From contig NZ_BSFL01000001.1 of assembly GCF_027922325.1 (NCBI RefSeq), positions 1,173,610-1,237,609 on the forward strand: a stretch of DNA of 64,000 nucleotides, read 5' to 3'. The stretch comes from Methylopila turkensis (GTDB lineage: Bacteria > Pseudomonadota > Alphaproteobacteria > Rhizobiales > Methylopilaceae). Below the pieces are notes generated by a model. It did no database searches and had not been told where the DNA came from. It saw nothing but the letters and a program-made list of their open reading frames with translations. The translations under genes and the position numbers were made by a program. This document shows, one piece after another, positions 28,403-36,386 of the stretch. Each line of letters begins with the position of its first letter. Position 1 is the stretch's first letter.

Positions 28403-29221
28403 TCAGACGTCGCCGATCGCGCGCAGCACGTCGTCGCGCGTCCAGCCATCGGCGCGGAGCGAACGCAGCGAGGGCGAGCCGCGGCTCTTGGAGAGCTTGT
28501 CGCCGTCCGGCGCGGCGAGCAGGCGGTGGTGGCGGTAGTCGGGCTCCGGCAGGTCCAGCAGCCGCTGCAGCAGCCGGTGGACGGAGGTGGCGGCGTAGAG
28601 GTCGCGCCCGCGGACCACATGGGTGACGCCCTGCGCCGCGTCGTCGACGACCACGGCGAGGTGGTAGCTCGTCGGCGTCTCCTTGCGGGCGAGCACCACG
28701 TCGCCCCAGTCCTGCGGCCGCGCCGCGACTTCGCCCTCGTCCTGCTCGCGCCAGCTCAGGCGCTCCGGCCCGAGCCTCGCGAGCGCCGCGTCCATGCGCA
28801 GGCGCCGCGCGGCCGGGCCGTCGGGGTCGCTTGCGACGGCGCCTGCGATCGGCAGTCGGAGCGCCCCGTCCGGATCGCGCGGCGCGTCCGGCGCCGCCGC
28901 GGCCGCGATGTCGGCGCGCGAGAGCTGGCAGGCGTAGAGCAGGCCCATGGCGTCGAGCCGCGCCAGCGCCGCGGCGTAGAGATCAAAGCGCTCGGACTGG
29001 CGCGCGACCGACCCGCTCCAGCCGAGGCCGAGCCAGGCAAGGTCCTCCTCGATCGCGGCCGCGAACTCCGGCTTCGAGCGCACGGGATCGATGTCCTCGA
29101 TCCTGAGCAGCACGCGTCCGCCCGCCGCCTCCGCGGCGCGCCAGACCGTGACGGCGGACAGCGCGTGCCCGAGATGCAGGAAGCCCGTCGGCGACGGCGC
29201 GAAGCGGAAGGTCGGCGTCAC
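28403..29221 (-). CDS. gluQ: Glutamyl-Q tRNA(Asp) synthetase
   Basis: GluQ attaches glutamate to queuosine at position 34 of tRNA-Asp. The 272-residue protein is a truncated GluRS catalytic domain lacking the anticodon-binding region. The HIGH-type motif is in APSPTGFLHLGH (residues 6-17) and the KMSKS-type motif in GDKLSKSRG near residue 240. The GTG at 29221 is preferred because it opens directly at the conserved FRFAPSPTG. It lies 20 bases after the mesaconyl-CoA hydratase gene and 100 bases before glutamate dehydrogenase, all on the minus strand. Confidence 0.92.
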   Translation of the reverse strand: MTPTFRFAPSPTGFLHLGHALSAVTVWRAAEAAGGRVLLRIEDIDPVRSKPEFAAAIEEDLAWLGLGWSGSVARQSERFDLYAAALARLDAMGLLYACQLSRADIAAAAAPDAPRDPDGALRLPIAGAVASDPDGPAARRLRMDAALARLGPERLSWREQDEGEVAARPQDWGDVVLARKETPTSYHLAVVVDDAAQGVTHVVRGRDLYAATSVHRLLQRLLDLPEPDYRHHRLLAAPDGDKLSKSRGSPSLRSLRADGWTRDDVLRAIGDV

Positions 29222-29240
29222 GGCGCGAACCGCGCGCCGC

Positions 29241-30284
29241 TCAGCGCGGCAGCAGGACCCAGAGGTCGAGGTCGAGCACCACGGCCGGATCGTCCTTTCC
29301 GTCGGCGGTCTTGAGCGGGAAGGCGCCCGGCGTCGTGTCCTTGCAGCCCACGAGCCGCACCCGCAGCGCGCCCACGTCGTCGCGGCCGGGCAGCGTCTGC
29401 TTGTCGAGGATCTCCGACCAGGCGTAGAGCGTGTCGCCCGCGAAGATCGGCGCCACATGCCGGCCGCCGTTGATGGCGGCGACGTGGAAGGCGTTCTCGA
29501 GCCCGTTGTACATGAGGCCACGCGCGATGCTGATGACGTGGCCGCCATAGACGAGCCGGCGGCCGATCTTCGAGCTCTTCTGGGCGTAGCCGTCGAAGTG
29601 GACGCGGGCGGTGTTCTGCCACAGGCGGGTGGCGAGCTGGTGCTCGGCCTCCTCCACCGTCATGCCGTCCACATGGTCGATCTTCTCGCCGACCTGATAG
29701 TCGTCGAAGCGGCGGGCGCTGCCCGAGAGCGCGTCGTCCCAGGCGGAGGCGTCGATGCGCGGGCAGGCGCCGCCGATCTCGGCGGGATCGACCACGGCCG
29801 GCAGCGTCGGAACCACGGGATCGGGCAGCGGACGGCCGCCCGCGACCCGCACCAGCACCCAGCGCACGTAGTCGAGCACCAGTTCGCCGTTCGGCCGCGT
29901 TCCCCGGGTGCGCACCCACACCACGCCGGCGTCGCCCTTCGAGGTGGGACGCACGCCGATCACCTCAGAGGTGGAGGCCAGCGTGTCGCCGGGATAGACC
30001 GGGGCGAGGAAGCGCCCGGCCGCGTAGCCAAGATTGGCGAAGGCGTTCAGCGAGACGTCCGGCACGGTCTTGCCAAACACCACATGGAAGGTGACGAGGT
30101 CGTCGACCGGGCTGCGGGGATAGCCGACGCCTTGCGCGAAGGCGTCGGAGGACTGCACCGCGTAGCGGTTGCCGTAGAGCGCCTGGTTCAGCGCCAGATC
30201 GCCGAGAGTGATCGTGCGGGGCGTCGCGTGACGGATGACGTCGCCGACGATGAAATCCTCGAAGAAGCGCCCGGCGCCGGCCAT
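29241..30284 (-). CDS. mch: Mesaconyl-CoA hydratase, double-hotdog MaoC family
   Basis: A 347-residue protein with two hotdog (MaoC) domains, about residues 8-160 and 188-345. Sequence wording such as GRFFEDF, HATPRTIT, NSSDAFA-like YAVQSSDAFAQ, and SPVDDLVTFHVVFGKTVPD closely follows the mesaconyl-CoA hydratase of the ethylmalonyl-CoA pathway. That enzyme hydrates mesaconyl-CoA to beta-methylmalyl-CoA. The C-terminal half has the second copy with LWQNTARVHFD. The pathway depends on B12 enzymes, which fits cobT and bluB in the window. The other pathway genes are not adjacent. The symbol follows the Rhodobacter name. Confidence 0.85.
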   Translation of the reverse strand: MAGAGRFFEDFIVGDVIRHATPRTITLGDLALNQALYGNRYAVQSSDAFAQGVGYPRSPVDDLVTFHVVFGKTVPDVSLNAFANLGYAAGRFLAPVYPGDTLASTSEVIGVRPTSKGDAGVVWVRTRGTRPNGELVLDYVRWVLVRVAGGRPLPDPVVPTLPAVVDPAEIGGACPRIDASAWDDALSGSARRFDDYQVGEKIDHVDGMTVEEAEHQLATRLWQNTARVHFDGYAQKSSKIGRRLVYGGHVISIARGLMYNGLENAFHVAAINGGRHVAPIFAGDTLYAWSEILDKQTLPGRDDVGALRVRLVGCKDTTPGAFPLKTADGKDDPAVVLDLDLWVLLPR

Positions 30285-30519
30285 TCCCTACTCCCCGCAC
30301 GTGTTTCGGCTGTTCGCAGGCGCACATCTGCCACGTTGCGGCGCCCGCGGCGACATCGACATTCGTCGCCGCGCCGCCCGATTTGACCTTTCCGGAGGGT
30401 GAACGGGAACGAGCGATTGCCGACGTCCCGCTTCACGCGGCTTTCAAGCGCTCCATGCGAGTGTGAGCCGGTCCGGAGCGGCGACGCTCCCGATCCGCAA
30501 GGCTGGAAGGAGCAGACGC

Positions 30520-31278
30520 ATGCCGTTGGGCGACGCCGCAGAACCGTTCGCGCCGCGACGCGAAACGATGGACGCCGCCGCCGCGGCGCGGCGGGCGCTG
30601 GCGCATGAGCGCGCCGGCCGTTTCCGCGACGCCTGGGCGGAATGGGAGGCGCTGCGCTCCGGCGACGCCTCGCGCTCCGACTGGAACGCGCCGCTCGCGG
30701 CGAGCTACCTGCGCTTCGCCTTCGCCTGGACCGCCGACGGCCCGGAGGGCGAACTCGCCGAGGCCGAGGCCGCGCTGGTGCGCGGCGTCGCGATCCTCAC
30801 CATCGACCTGTCCACCCAGCCGGACGACGTCACGCGCCTGCTGCTGGTGGCGCGGGCCTGCGAGCAGCGCTGCATCCTGAGGGCCTACGGCGAAAGCTGG
30901 ACGCGCGAGGCGCGCGAGGCGCTGGAGCGCGGCGATGCGCCGCCGGTGACCGGCGACCCGCGCCAGATCGCGGCGGCCGGCGTCGCTGCGACCGCGGCCT
31001 TCGATCTCGTGGCGATGGAGGCGCCCTCGCTGGCGCTGCTCGCGCCGGATCTCGCCCGAAGCTGCCTTCGGCTCGCCGCCACGCTCGAGGCCGCCGGCGC
31101 GCGGGACGCGGCGCATGGGCTGCTGCTGCGGGCGGAGACCGTTCTGAAGGGCCCGTCGCGCGCGCGTCAGGCGAGCAAGGCCCGCCCGCGCCTGATCGCG
31201 ATCGACGGCGGCGAACCCGGCGAGCGCACGCCGCCGCGGCGGCCCGAGCTGCGGCTCGTCACCACTCCGACAGCTTGA
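30520..31278 (+). CDS. Hypothetical helical protein, 252 residues
   Basis: A cytosolic, almost all-helical protein rich in Ala, Arg and Glu. It looks like a short TPR/alpha-solenoid (AARRALAHERAGRFRDAWAE, then paired helices) but no repeat signature is certain. The ATG at 30520 is preferred because GGAAGGAGC lies upstream. The C-terminus is basic and Pro-rich. It has its own 235-base upstream gap shared with the mesaconyl-CoA hydratase gene. Its last 20 bases overlap the 3' end of the DUF1737 gene on the other strand. No family is recognised. Confidence 0.65.
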   Translation: MPLGDAAEPFAPRRETMDAAAAARRALAHERAGRFRDAWAEWEALRSGDASRSDWNAPLAASYLRFAFAWTADGPEGELAEAEAALVRGVAILTIDLSTQPDDVTRLLLVARACEQRCILRAYGESWTREAREALERGDAPPVTGDPRQIAAAGVAATAAFDLVAMEAPSLALLAPDLARSCLRLAATLEAAGARDAAHGLLLRAETVLKGPSRARQASKARPRLIAIDGGEPGERTPPRRPELRLVTTPTA

Positions 31279-31465
31279 TGTCTTCGGAAAACTCGACGCC
31301 GACGACGTCCTTCACGATCGCCTGCCCGCAGATCACGGTCTTCTTTTCCGGATCGTAGGTCAGCGTCGGGTTCCCGTGCAGCGACCAGCCCTTGTTGAGC
31401 GCGGCCGAGACCCGCTTGCAGAAGGCGGAGTCGTCGGGGCCGGTGAGGAAGCGATAGAGTTTCAC
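31259..31465 (-). CDS. DUF1737 domain protein, 68 residues
   Basis: A 68-residue protein matching the DUF1737 family over its length: MKLYRFLTGPDD at the N-terminus, SAALNKGWSLHGNPTL in the centre, and a hydrophobic CGQAIVKDV strand. The family resembles small proteins with a DUF4177-like beta-alpha fold; function unknown. It is the last of a group of mini genes downstream of asd on the minus strand. Its 3' end overlaps the hypothetical gene of the plus strand by 20 bases. Confidence 0.85.
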   Translation of the reverse strand: MKLYRFLTGPDDSAFCKRVSAALNKGWSLHGNPTLTYDPEKKTVICGQAIVKDVVGVEFSEDIKLSEW

Positions 31466-31495
31466 GGATCGCTCTTTTACGAAGACTGGCCGAGG

Positions 31496-31621
31496 TCAGC
31501 CGCGCTTGCCGTAGCGGCGGTCGAACTTGGCGACCTCATAGCGAGCCCAGACGAGCGCGGCGAGCCCGATCGCAAAGCCGCCGGCCGGAACGCCCCACTG
31601 GAACCAGAACGGGATTTCCAT
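31496..31621 (-). CDS. Single-pass membrane mini protein, 41 residues
   Basis: A 41-residue frame starts at ATG 31621 with GAGG 3-7 bases upstream. It has a hydrophobic helix over about residues 4-25 (PFWFQWGVPAGGFAIGLAAL) followed by a short basic tail (FDRRYGKRG), so the C-terminus should face the cytoplasm. It follows the 78-residue membrane protein gene after only 4 bases, indicating one transcript. No family is recognised. Confidence 0.6.
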   Translation of the reverse strand: MEIPFWFQWGVPAGGFAIGLAALVWARYEVAKFDRRYGKRG

Positions 31622-31625
31622 CGCC

Positions 31626-31862
31626 TCAATCCTCGCTGCGCAGCCAGCTGAGAAGAATCTGCGCAACCGAATGTAGGCCGACCGCGAGCAGAATCCAAAC
31701 CAAGGCCGCCGGCGTGAACGTGCCGCCGATGAACGGAACCAGCACGGCCGCGCCGAGCACTGTCAGCCCGACCGTATTCACCGAGCTCGCGAGCAGTTTC
31801 AAACGCTCGTTGATCCGTTTCGCGCGGATGCGGCGCTCGGCGTCCTCCGGGACGATGGCCAT
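31626..31862 (-). CDS. Small membrane protein, 78 residues, two helices
   Basis: A charged N-terminal segment (residues 1-22, rich in Arg and Glu) precedes two predicted membrane helices at about 26-47 (VNTVGLTVLGAAVLVPFIGG) and 51-72 (PAALVWILLAVGLHSVAQIL). The start ATG follows AGGTCTCCGAC. It lies 36 bases after asd and 4 bases before a second mini membrane protein gene, so the three may be cotranscribed. Function unknown. Confidence 0.65.
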   Translation of the reverse strand: MAIVPEDAERRIRAKRINERLKLLASSVNTVGLTVLGAAVLVPFIGGTFTPAALVWILLAVGLHSVAQILLSWLRSED

Positions 31863-31898
31863 GTCGGAGACCTGTCGAGCGCCGCTTTCGCTTCCGTA

Positions 31899-32930
31899 TT
31901 ACGCCGCCTGCTTCAGCAGACCGCGGTTGGCGAGGCTTTCGGCGATCTGGACCGCGTTCAACGCCGCGCCCTTGCGGAGGTTGTCCGAGACGATCCACAT
32001 CGCGAGACCGTTGTCGACGGTCGGGTCCACGCGGATGCGGCTGACGAAGGTCGCGAAGTCGCCGACGCACTCGACCGGCGTCACGTAGCCGCCGGGCTCG
32101 CGCTTGTCGACGACCAGGATGCCCGGCGCCTCGCGCAGGATCTCGCGCGCCTCCTCGGCCGAGAGCGGCTTCTCGAACTCGATGTTCACCGCCTCCGAAT
32201 GGCCGACGAACACCGGCACGCGCACGGCGGTCGCGGTCAGCTTGATCTTCGGATCCAAGATCTTCTTGGTCTCCGCGACCATCTTCCATTCCTCCTTCGT
32301 GTAGCCGTCCTCCATGAAGACGTCGATGTGAGGAATGACGTTGAACGCGATCTGCTTCGGGAACTTGCCGCCCTCGTGCTCAGGCGACTGGTTCACGTAG
32401 ATGCCCTTGGTCTGGTTCCACAGTTCGTCCATGGCGTCCTTGCCGGCGCCGGAGACGGACTGGTAGGTCGAGACCACGACCCGCGTGATCGTCGCCGCGT
32501 CGTGCAGCGGCTTCAGCGCCACGACGAGCTGGGCGGTCGAACAGTTCGGATTCGCGATGATGCCCTTCTTGGTGTAGCCGGCGACCGCGTCGGCGTTCAC
32601 CTCCGGCACCACCAGCGGCACGTCCGGGTCCATGCGCCAGACCGACGAGTTGTCGATCACGATCGCGCCCTGCTTGGCGATCTTGGGCGACCACTCGCGC
32701 GACACTTCTCCGCCGGCCGACATCAGGCAGATATCGATTCCGGAGAAGTCGAACTGCGCGAGGTCCTTGCATTTCAGAGTTCGATCGCCGAACGACACTT
32801 CGGTCCCGAGGCTCCGGCGCGAGGCCAGTGCGACGATCTCGTCGACCGGGAACTCCCGCTCTTCGAGAATGCTCAGCATCTCGCGGCCCACGTTGCCCGT
32901 GGCGCCCACGACGGCGATCCGATAACCCAT
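31899..32930 (-). CDS. asd: Aspartate-semialdehyde dehydrogenase
   Basis: Asd reduces aspartyl-4-phosphate to aspartate semialdehyde with NADPH, feeding lysine/diaminopimelate, threonine and methionine synthesis. The 343-residue enzyme has the Rossmann motif GATGNVG at residues 9-15, the catalytic Cys130 in NPNCSTAQ, and the SGAGKDAMDELW stretch. An alternative ATG 12 bases upstream would add MELE; 32930 is preferred because GGAG precedes it. It reads leftward and is divergent from a small secreted protein gene with about 195 bases between starts. Confidence 0.96.
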   Translation of the reverse strand: MGYRIAVVGATGNVGREMLSILEEREFPVDEIVALASRRSLGTEVSFGDRTLKCKDLAQFDFSGIDICLMSAGGEVSREWSPKIAKQGAIVIDNSSVWRMDPDVPLVVPEVNADAVAGYTKKGIIANPNCSTAQLVVALKPLHDAATITRVVVSTYQSVSGAGKDAMDELWNQTKGIYVNQSPEHEGGKFPKQIAFNVIPHIDVFMEDGYTKEEWKMVAETKKILDPKIKLTATAVRVPVFVGHSEAVNIEFEKPLSAEEAREILREAPGILVVDKREPGGYVTPVECVGDFATFVSRIRVDPTVDNGLAMWIVSDNLRKGAALNAVQIAESLANRGLLKQAA

Positions 32931-33124
32931 CTCCAACTCCATCGGCCCGGTTTCGACCGCGGCCGTCTTGCTGTCGTTCGCGGCGCGACGCCGCGCGATG
33001 TGAATGGCCCCGTTGGGCCGGGATTGCAACAAATTCACGGAACAAGAGCCTGCGAAGCGACGTTGCTTCGTCGACCGGCGCGGCTCAGTCCCGGGACGCG
33101 GCGTTTTCCCTGATGGAGGCTGCT

Positions 33125-33415
33125 ATGCTTGGCATTGCGCATGGAACGGCCGCGTTCATCCTGGCGGCGGGCGTGACGCTCGCTCCGCTTGCGGCCTCGG
33201 CCCAGACCCGCGAGCGCGCGTCCCCGGACGCCGGCGTCTCGATCACCATCCGAAAGGGTCCGAGCTACCTCAACACCCGCACAATCGCGCGCCCGAAGAC
33301 GAGCGTCGCCGACTACCAGACCTCGGCGCTGTACCAGTCGACGACGCCCACCCGAGGCCCCGGCGGCTTCGAGCGCTATCCGCTGCCCTCGACCTTCACA
33401 TTGCCGGGCTACTGA
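33125..33415 (+). CDS. Small secreted hypothetical protein, 96 residues
   Basis: A 96-residue protein with a signal peptide over residues 1-27 (ending ASAQ). The mature part of about 69 residues is polar and Pro/Thr/Tyr-rich, for example GPSYLNTRTIARPK and YPLPSTFTLPGY at the end. The ATG at 33125 follows a strong GGAGGCTGCT site. It is divergent from asd and convergent with the DUF4174 gene (16 bases apart). Similar short 'hypothetical exported' proteins occur widely in Rhizobiales, but no function is known. Confidence 0.7.
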   Translation: MLGIAHGTAAFILAAGVTLAPLAASAQTRERASPDAGVSITIRKGPSYLNTRTIARPKTSVADYQTSALYQSTTPTRGPGGFERYPLPSTFTLPGY

Positions 33416-33431
33416 TGAGAGCTCCGATGCG

Positions 33432-33869
33432 TCACCGCATTTCGCGGCGGCGCATCGGCATCTCGTCCACGACTTCAAACAGCCGGCCCACGCCCAGCGG
33501 CTCGCTGGAGCGCAGCTTCTCGCCGCCGTCCTTTCCGACGAGCACCACCGCGAACGCGTCGTCGCCGACGCCGTAGGCCTCACGGAGGCTTGACGCGTCG
33601 AGCGTCGCCGGCGCGCTGCCGCCCGCGAGCGTGGTGACGCGTTTGCGGCCCACCACGAACACCGGCATGTCGCGGCTTTCGAGGCCCTCGCGGTCGGCGC
33701 GCAACCGCTTGAGCTGGTCCATCGCCTGCGGCGCGTCCGGAGCCGGCGCGAACACGACCACCGGCCGCGCTTTGCCGCGGAACGTCTCGAGCCCCGCGGC
33801 CGCAGCCGGCAGGCTCGCCGCCGCAGCGAGTGCGCCCAAAAGTCCGGCTTTGAGGATCGAGCGTCGCAT
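33432..33869 (-). CDS. DUF4174 secreted protein
   Basis: A 145-residue exported protein. Residues 1-25 are a signal peptide with a twin-Arg near the start (MRRSILKAG), not a full Tat motif. The mature part matches DUF4174: RPVVVFAPAPDAPQAMDQL, then ESRDMPVFVVG, and VVLVGKDGGEKLRSSEPL near the C-terminus. The fold is thioredoxin-like without the CxxC pair. No good ribosome site precedes the ATG at 33869, and a TTG 36 bases upstream is an alternative. It lies 59 bases after leuB on the same strand. Confidence 0.85.
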   Translation of the reverse strand: MRRSILKAGLLGALAAAASLPAAAAGLETFRGKARPVVVFAPAPDAPQAMDQLKRLRADREGLESRDMPVFVVGRKRVTTLAGGSAPATLDASSLREAYGVGDDAFAVVLVGKDGGEKLRSSEPLGVGRLFEVVDEMPMRRREMR

Positions 33870-33928
33870 GGGGGACGAGATGGCCCCCGGCGCCGGACGG
33901 GTCAAGAGCCCGGCGCCGGGCAGTTGGT

Positions 33929-35044
33929 TTACGCCGCGAGCAGCTTGTCGAACGCCGCGGCGACGGCCTCGCCCATCTCGGCGGTCCCGACGCGCTTCGC
34001 GCCCTCGACATAAATGTCGCCGGTCCGGTAGCCGTTCGCCAGGACCGCGGCGATGGCGCGGTCGAGCGTGTCGGCGAGGTCCGGCTTGCCCAGCGAATAC
34101 TTCAGCGCCATGGCGAGGCTCGCGATCATGGCGAGCGGGTTGGCGACGCCCTTGCCGGCGATGTCCGGCGCGGAGCCGTGCACCGGCTCGTAGAGCGCCT
34201 TGCGCTTTCCGGTGACCGGGTCCTCGGCGCCGAGCGAGGCCGACGGCAGCATGCCGAGCGAGCCGGTCAGCATGGACGCGACGTCGGACAGGATGTCGCC
34301 GAACAGGTTGTCTGTGACGATGACGTCGAACTGCTTCGGCGCGCGCACCAGCTGCATGCCGAGCGCGTCGGCCAGCATGTGGTCGAGCTTCACGTCCTCA
34401 TAGCCCTGCGCGTGGGTCGCGGTGACGACCTGGTTCCACAGCAGGCCCGACTTCATGACGTTGCGCTTCTCGGCGGACGTCACGCGGTTTCCGCGCACGC
34501 GGGCGAGCTCGAACGCCACCTCGGCGATGCGCTCGATCTCGTAGGTCTCGTAGACCTGGGTGTCGACGGCGCGTTTCTGGCCGTTCGGCAGATCGGTGAT
34601 CTCCTTCGGCTCGCCGAAATAGACGCCGCCGGTGAGCTCCCGCACGATCATCAGGTCGAGCCCGTCCACCAGCTCGCGCTTCAGCGCGGAGGCGTCCGCG
34701 AGCGCGGGGTAGCAGATCGCCGGCCGCAGATTGGCGAACAGCTCCAGGTCCTTGCGCAGCCTCAGCAGGCCGGCTTCGGGGCGATGCTCATAGGCGACGC
34801 CGTCCCACTTCGGGCCGCCGACGGCGCCGAGCAGCACCGCGTCCGCCGCGTGAGCTTTGGCGACGGCCTCGTCGCTGATCGCCTTGCCATGGACGTCGTA
34901 GGCGGAGCCGCCGACGAGGTCCTCGTCGATCTCGAACGCGATCAGGCCCTTGCGCTCGATCACGGCGAGCACGCGGCGGACCTCGGCCATCACCTCCGGG
35001 CCGATGCCGTCGCCGGGGAGCAGCAGGAGCTTGTGGGTCGCCAT
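33929..35044 (-). CDS. leuB: 3-isopropylmalate dehydrogenase
   Basis: LeuB oxidises and decarboxylates 3-isopropylmalate in leucine synthesis with NAD+. The 371-residue protein has the N-terminal LLPGDGIGPEV, the substrate-site LLRLRKDLELFANLRP, the metal-binding DNLFGDILSD and the NAD-binding HGSAPDIAGKGVANP. The ATG at 35044 has GAGGCG upstream and avoids a basic in-frame extension. LeuC and leuD are not adjacent, which is common in this order. Confidence 0.97.
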   Translation of the reverse strand: MATHKLLLLPGDGIGPEVMAEVRRVLAVIERKGLIAFEIDEDLVGGSAYDVHGKAISDEAVAKAHAADAVLLGAVGGPKWDGVAYEHRPEAGLLRLRKDLELFANLRPAICYPALADASALKRELVDGLDLMIVRELTGGVYFGEPKEITDLPNGQKRAVDTQVYETYEIERIAEVAFELARVRGNRVTSAEKRNVMKSGLLWNQVVTATHAQGYEDVKLDHMLADALGMQLVRAPKQFDVIVTDNLFGDILSDVASMLTGSLGMLPSASLGAEDPVTGKRKALYEPVHGSAPDIAGKGVANPLAMIASLAMALKYSLGKPDLADTLDRAIAAVLANGYRTGDIYVEGAKRVGTAEMGEAVAAAFDKLLAA

Positions 35045-35182
35045 GGATCGCCTCGTTTTCCGTGTTTTTTCGGAGCTGCGGCCCTTTTGGCGATCCGGCG
35101 AGCGTCTTGCAAGCGGCAAACCATCAAGCGGCGAACGATCGGCCGGCCATCGCGCTACGTAATTCTACGCCACGAAATCCGC

Positions 35183-35212
35183 TTTACACCCACGTATATG
35201 CAAATCTATATT
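35183..35212 (+). promoter_or_regulatory. Candidate sigma-70 promoter in an AT-rich spacer
   Basis: TTTACA at 35183-35188 and TATATT at 35207-35212 are separated by 18 bases and match the -35 and -10 consensus at five of six positions each. They sit in the most AT-rich stretch of the window (about 35155-35215). The predicted start lies about 80 bases upstream of the ATG at 35298, whose gene they would drive. Confidence 0.5.
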
Positions 35213-35297
35213 TCCTCCCTAGGTTGCATACGGGGTTTTTAGACGCAGGTAAGGGCAGTCGAGACAACGGATCAGGATTTTTCGACGGGGCGAAGAC

Positions 35298-35747
35298 ATG
35301 AAATCGGCACTTGTGGCGATCATCGCAGCTCTAGTTTTCGTGTCTCCTGCGTCAACGACGACCTCCAAGGCCGACAGCCGCGAATTCATGCGGATGTTCA
35401 ACGGCTACGGCGCCCCGATCATTCGCGACATCTCGCGTCGCCAGCAGCAAGCCGAGCGTCAGGAACGCGCCCGCATCGCCTATGAGCGCGAGCAGGCCCG
35501 CCGCGCTGAGCTCAAACGCTCCAAGCAGGGACGGCAGCAGCTGGCTAGAGAAGACGCCGCCGCGCGGAAGCGGGCCGAGCAGCAGCGCCAGGCCGTCAAC
35601 ACGATCATTCAGGCGGTGGGCGCGTCGATGATCGGCGGAGGAGGCGGCGGCGACGATGTCGGAAGCGACGGCCGCACCTACAACGAACGCGCTTCCGCCT
35701 ATTCCGCCTGCAGGGGCGGCGGGGGATTGGGCTGCACGTCGCAGTAG
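35298..35747 (+). CDS. Secreted coiled-coil hypothetical protein, 149 residues
   Basis: A 149-residue exported protein. Residues 1-26 look like a signal peptide (ALVAIIAALVFVSPAS). Residues about 45-100 are a long charged helix with repeated Arg/Glu/Gln/Ala, a probable coiled coil. The C-terminus has a run of Gly (near 114-119) and two Cys in CRGGGGLGCTSQ. The upstream region is unusually AT-rich for this genome and holds a consensus-like promoter. No family is recognised. It reads away from leuB. Confidence 0.65.
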   Translation: MKSALVAIIAALVFVSPASTTTSKADSREFMRMFNGYGAPIIRDISRRQQQAERQERARIAYEREQARRAELKRSKQGRQQLAREDAAARKRAEQQRQAVNTIIQAVGASMIGGGGGGDDVGSDGRTYNERASAYSACRGGGGLGCTSQ

Positions 35748-35780
35748 GCCGCGCCGCCCGCCTCTGTTCAGCAACTCGCC

Positions 35781-35866
35781 GTCATGGTCCGGCTTGACCG
35801 GACCATCCATGTCGAGCGCAGCGCTCCGCGTCCGAGATGGGTCCTCCGGTCAAGCCGGAGGACGAC
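35781..35866. repeat. REP-like pair of inverted hairpins
   Basis: Two hairpins with 9-base perfect stems stand back to back. In the first, 35784-35792 pairs with 35798-35806 around a CTTGA loop. In the second, 35841-35849 pairs with 35855-35863 around a TCAAG loop, the reverse complement of the first loop. This is the layout of alphaproteobacterial palindromic intergenic repeats. It lies between the convergent ends of the secreted coiled-coil gene and gloA. Confidence 0.6.
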
Positions 35867-35880
35867 GAAACGCTTGCTGT

Positions 35881-35909
35881 GGCGGCTGGCGCTCAGGCGC
35901 CAAGCCGCC
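35881..35909 (-). terminator. GC-rich hairpin after gloA
   Basis: A stem of 12-13 bases with one bulged base (35881-35892 with 35897-35909) and a TCAG loop lies 13 bases past the gloA stop. There is no T-tract, so it may be part of the adjacent repeat element or a weak terminator. Confidence 0.35.
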
Positions 35910-35921
35910 TGGCGGCATAAA

Positions 35922-36317
35922 TCACAAAAACCGACCGCCGCGCTGCAGCACCTCGATCTTGTAGCCGTCGGGATCGCTGACGAAGAAGAAGCGGGCGAAG
36001 GGCTGTCCGTCCCGGTCCATCTGCTTGAGCGCGCCGGGGTTGAGGCCGGCGGCCTCGAAGCGGGCGTGCTCCGCGTCGAGATCGTCGACCGAGACGGCGA
36101 GATGGCCGTAGCCGTTCCCGAGGTCATACGGCTCGCTGCGGTCGGCGTTGACCGTCAGCTCCAGCTCGAAGCCGGTCTCAGCGTTCGACAGGTATATCAG
36201 CGTGAAGCCGTCGAACGGGTAGCGGTCCGCGACCTTGAGGCCGAAGGCGGTCTCGTAGAACGCGAGCGAACGCGCCTCGTCGAGCACGCGGATCATCGAG
36301 TGGATCATCTTGGCCAT
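35922..36317 (-). CDS. gloA: Lactoylglutathione lyase (glyoxalase I)
   Basis: GloA isomerises the hemithioacetal of methylglyoxal and glutathione to S-lactoylglutathione. The 131-residue protein is a two-module VOC fold. Expected metal ligands are visible: His6 (MIHSMIRV), Glu in FELELTVN near 52, His in YGHLAV near 71, and Glu in YKIEVLQ near 122. Methylglyoxal detoxification fits a cytosolic enzyme. The gene is on the minus strand, 70 bases after the end of the large TPR gene's 3' boundary on the plus coordinate scale, and likely has its own promoter. Confidence 0.92.
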   Translation of the reverse strand: MAKMIHSMIRVLDEARSLAFYETAFGLKVADRYPFDGFTLIYLSNAETGFELELTVNADRSEPYDLGNGYGHLAVSVDDLDAEHARFEAAGLNPGALKQMDRDGQPFARFFFVSDPDGYKIEVLQRGGRFL

Positions 36318-36386
36318 GGGTGGTCCCGCCTTCGGCTGGAGTGAGCTCGCCGCTTCTATAGCGCGGTTCGCGCCGGGCGCGAGCCG

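Noticed and set aside
28303..28620. Extension of the glutamate dehydrogenase frame to 1,709 residues
   Set aside because: It overlaps the C-terminus of gluQ, while the ATG at 28302 has a proper ribosome site and gives the usual enzyme length.
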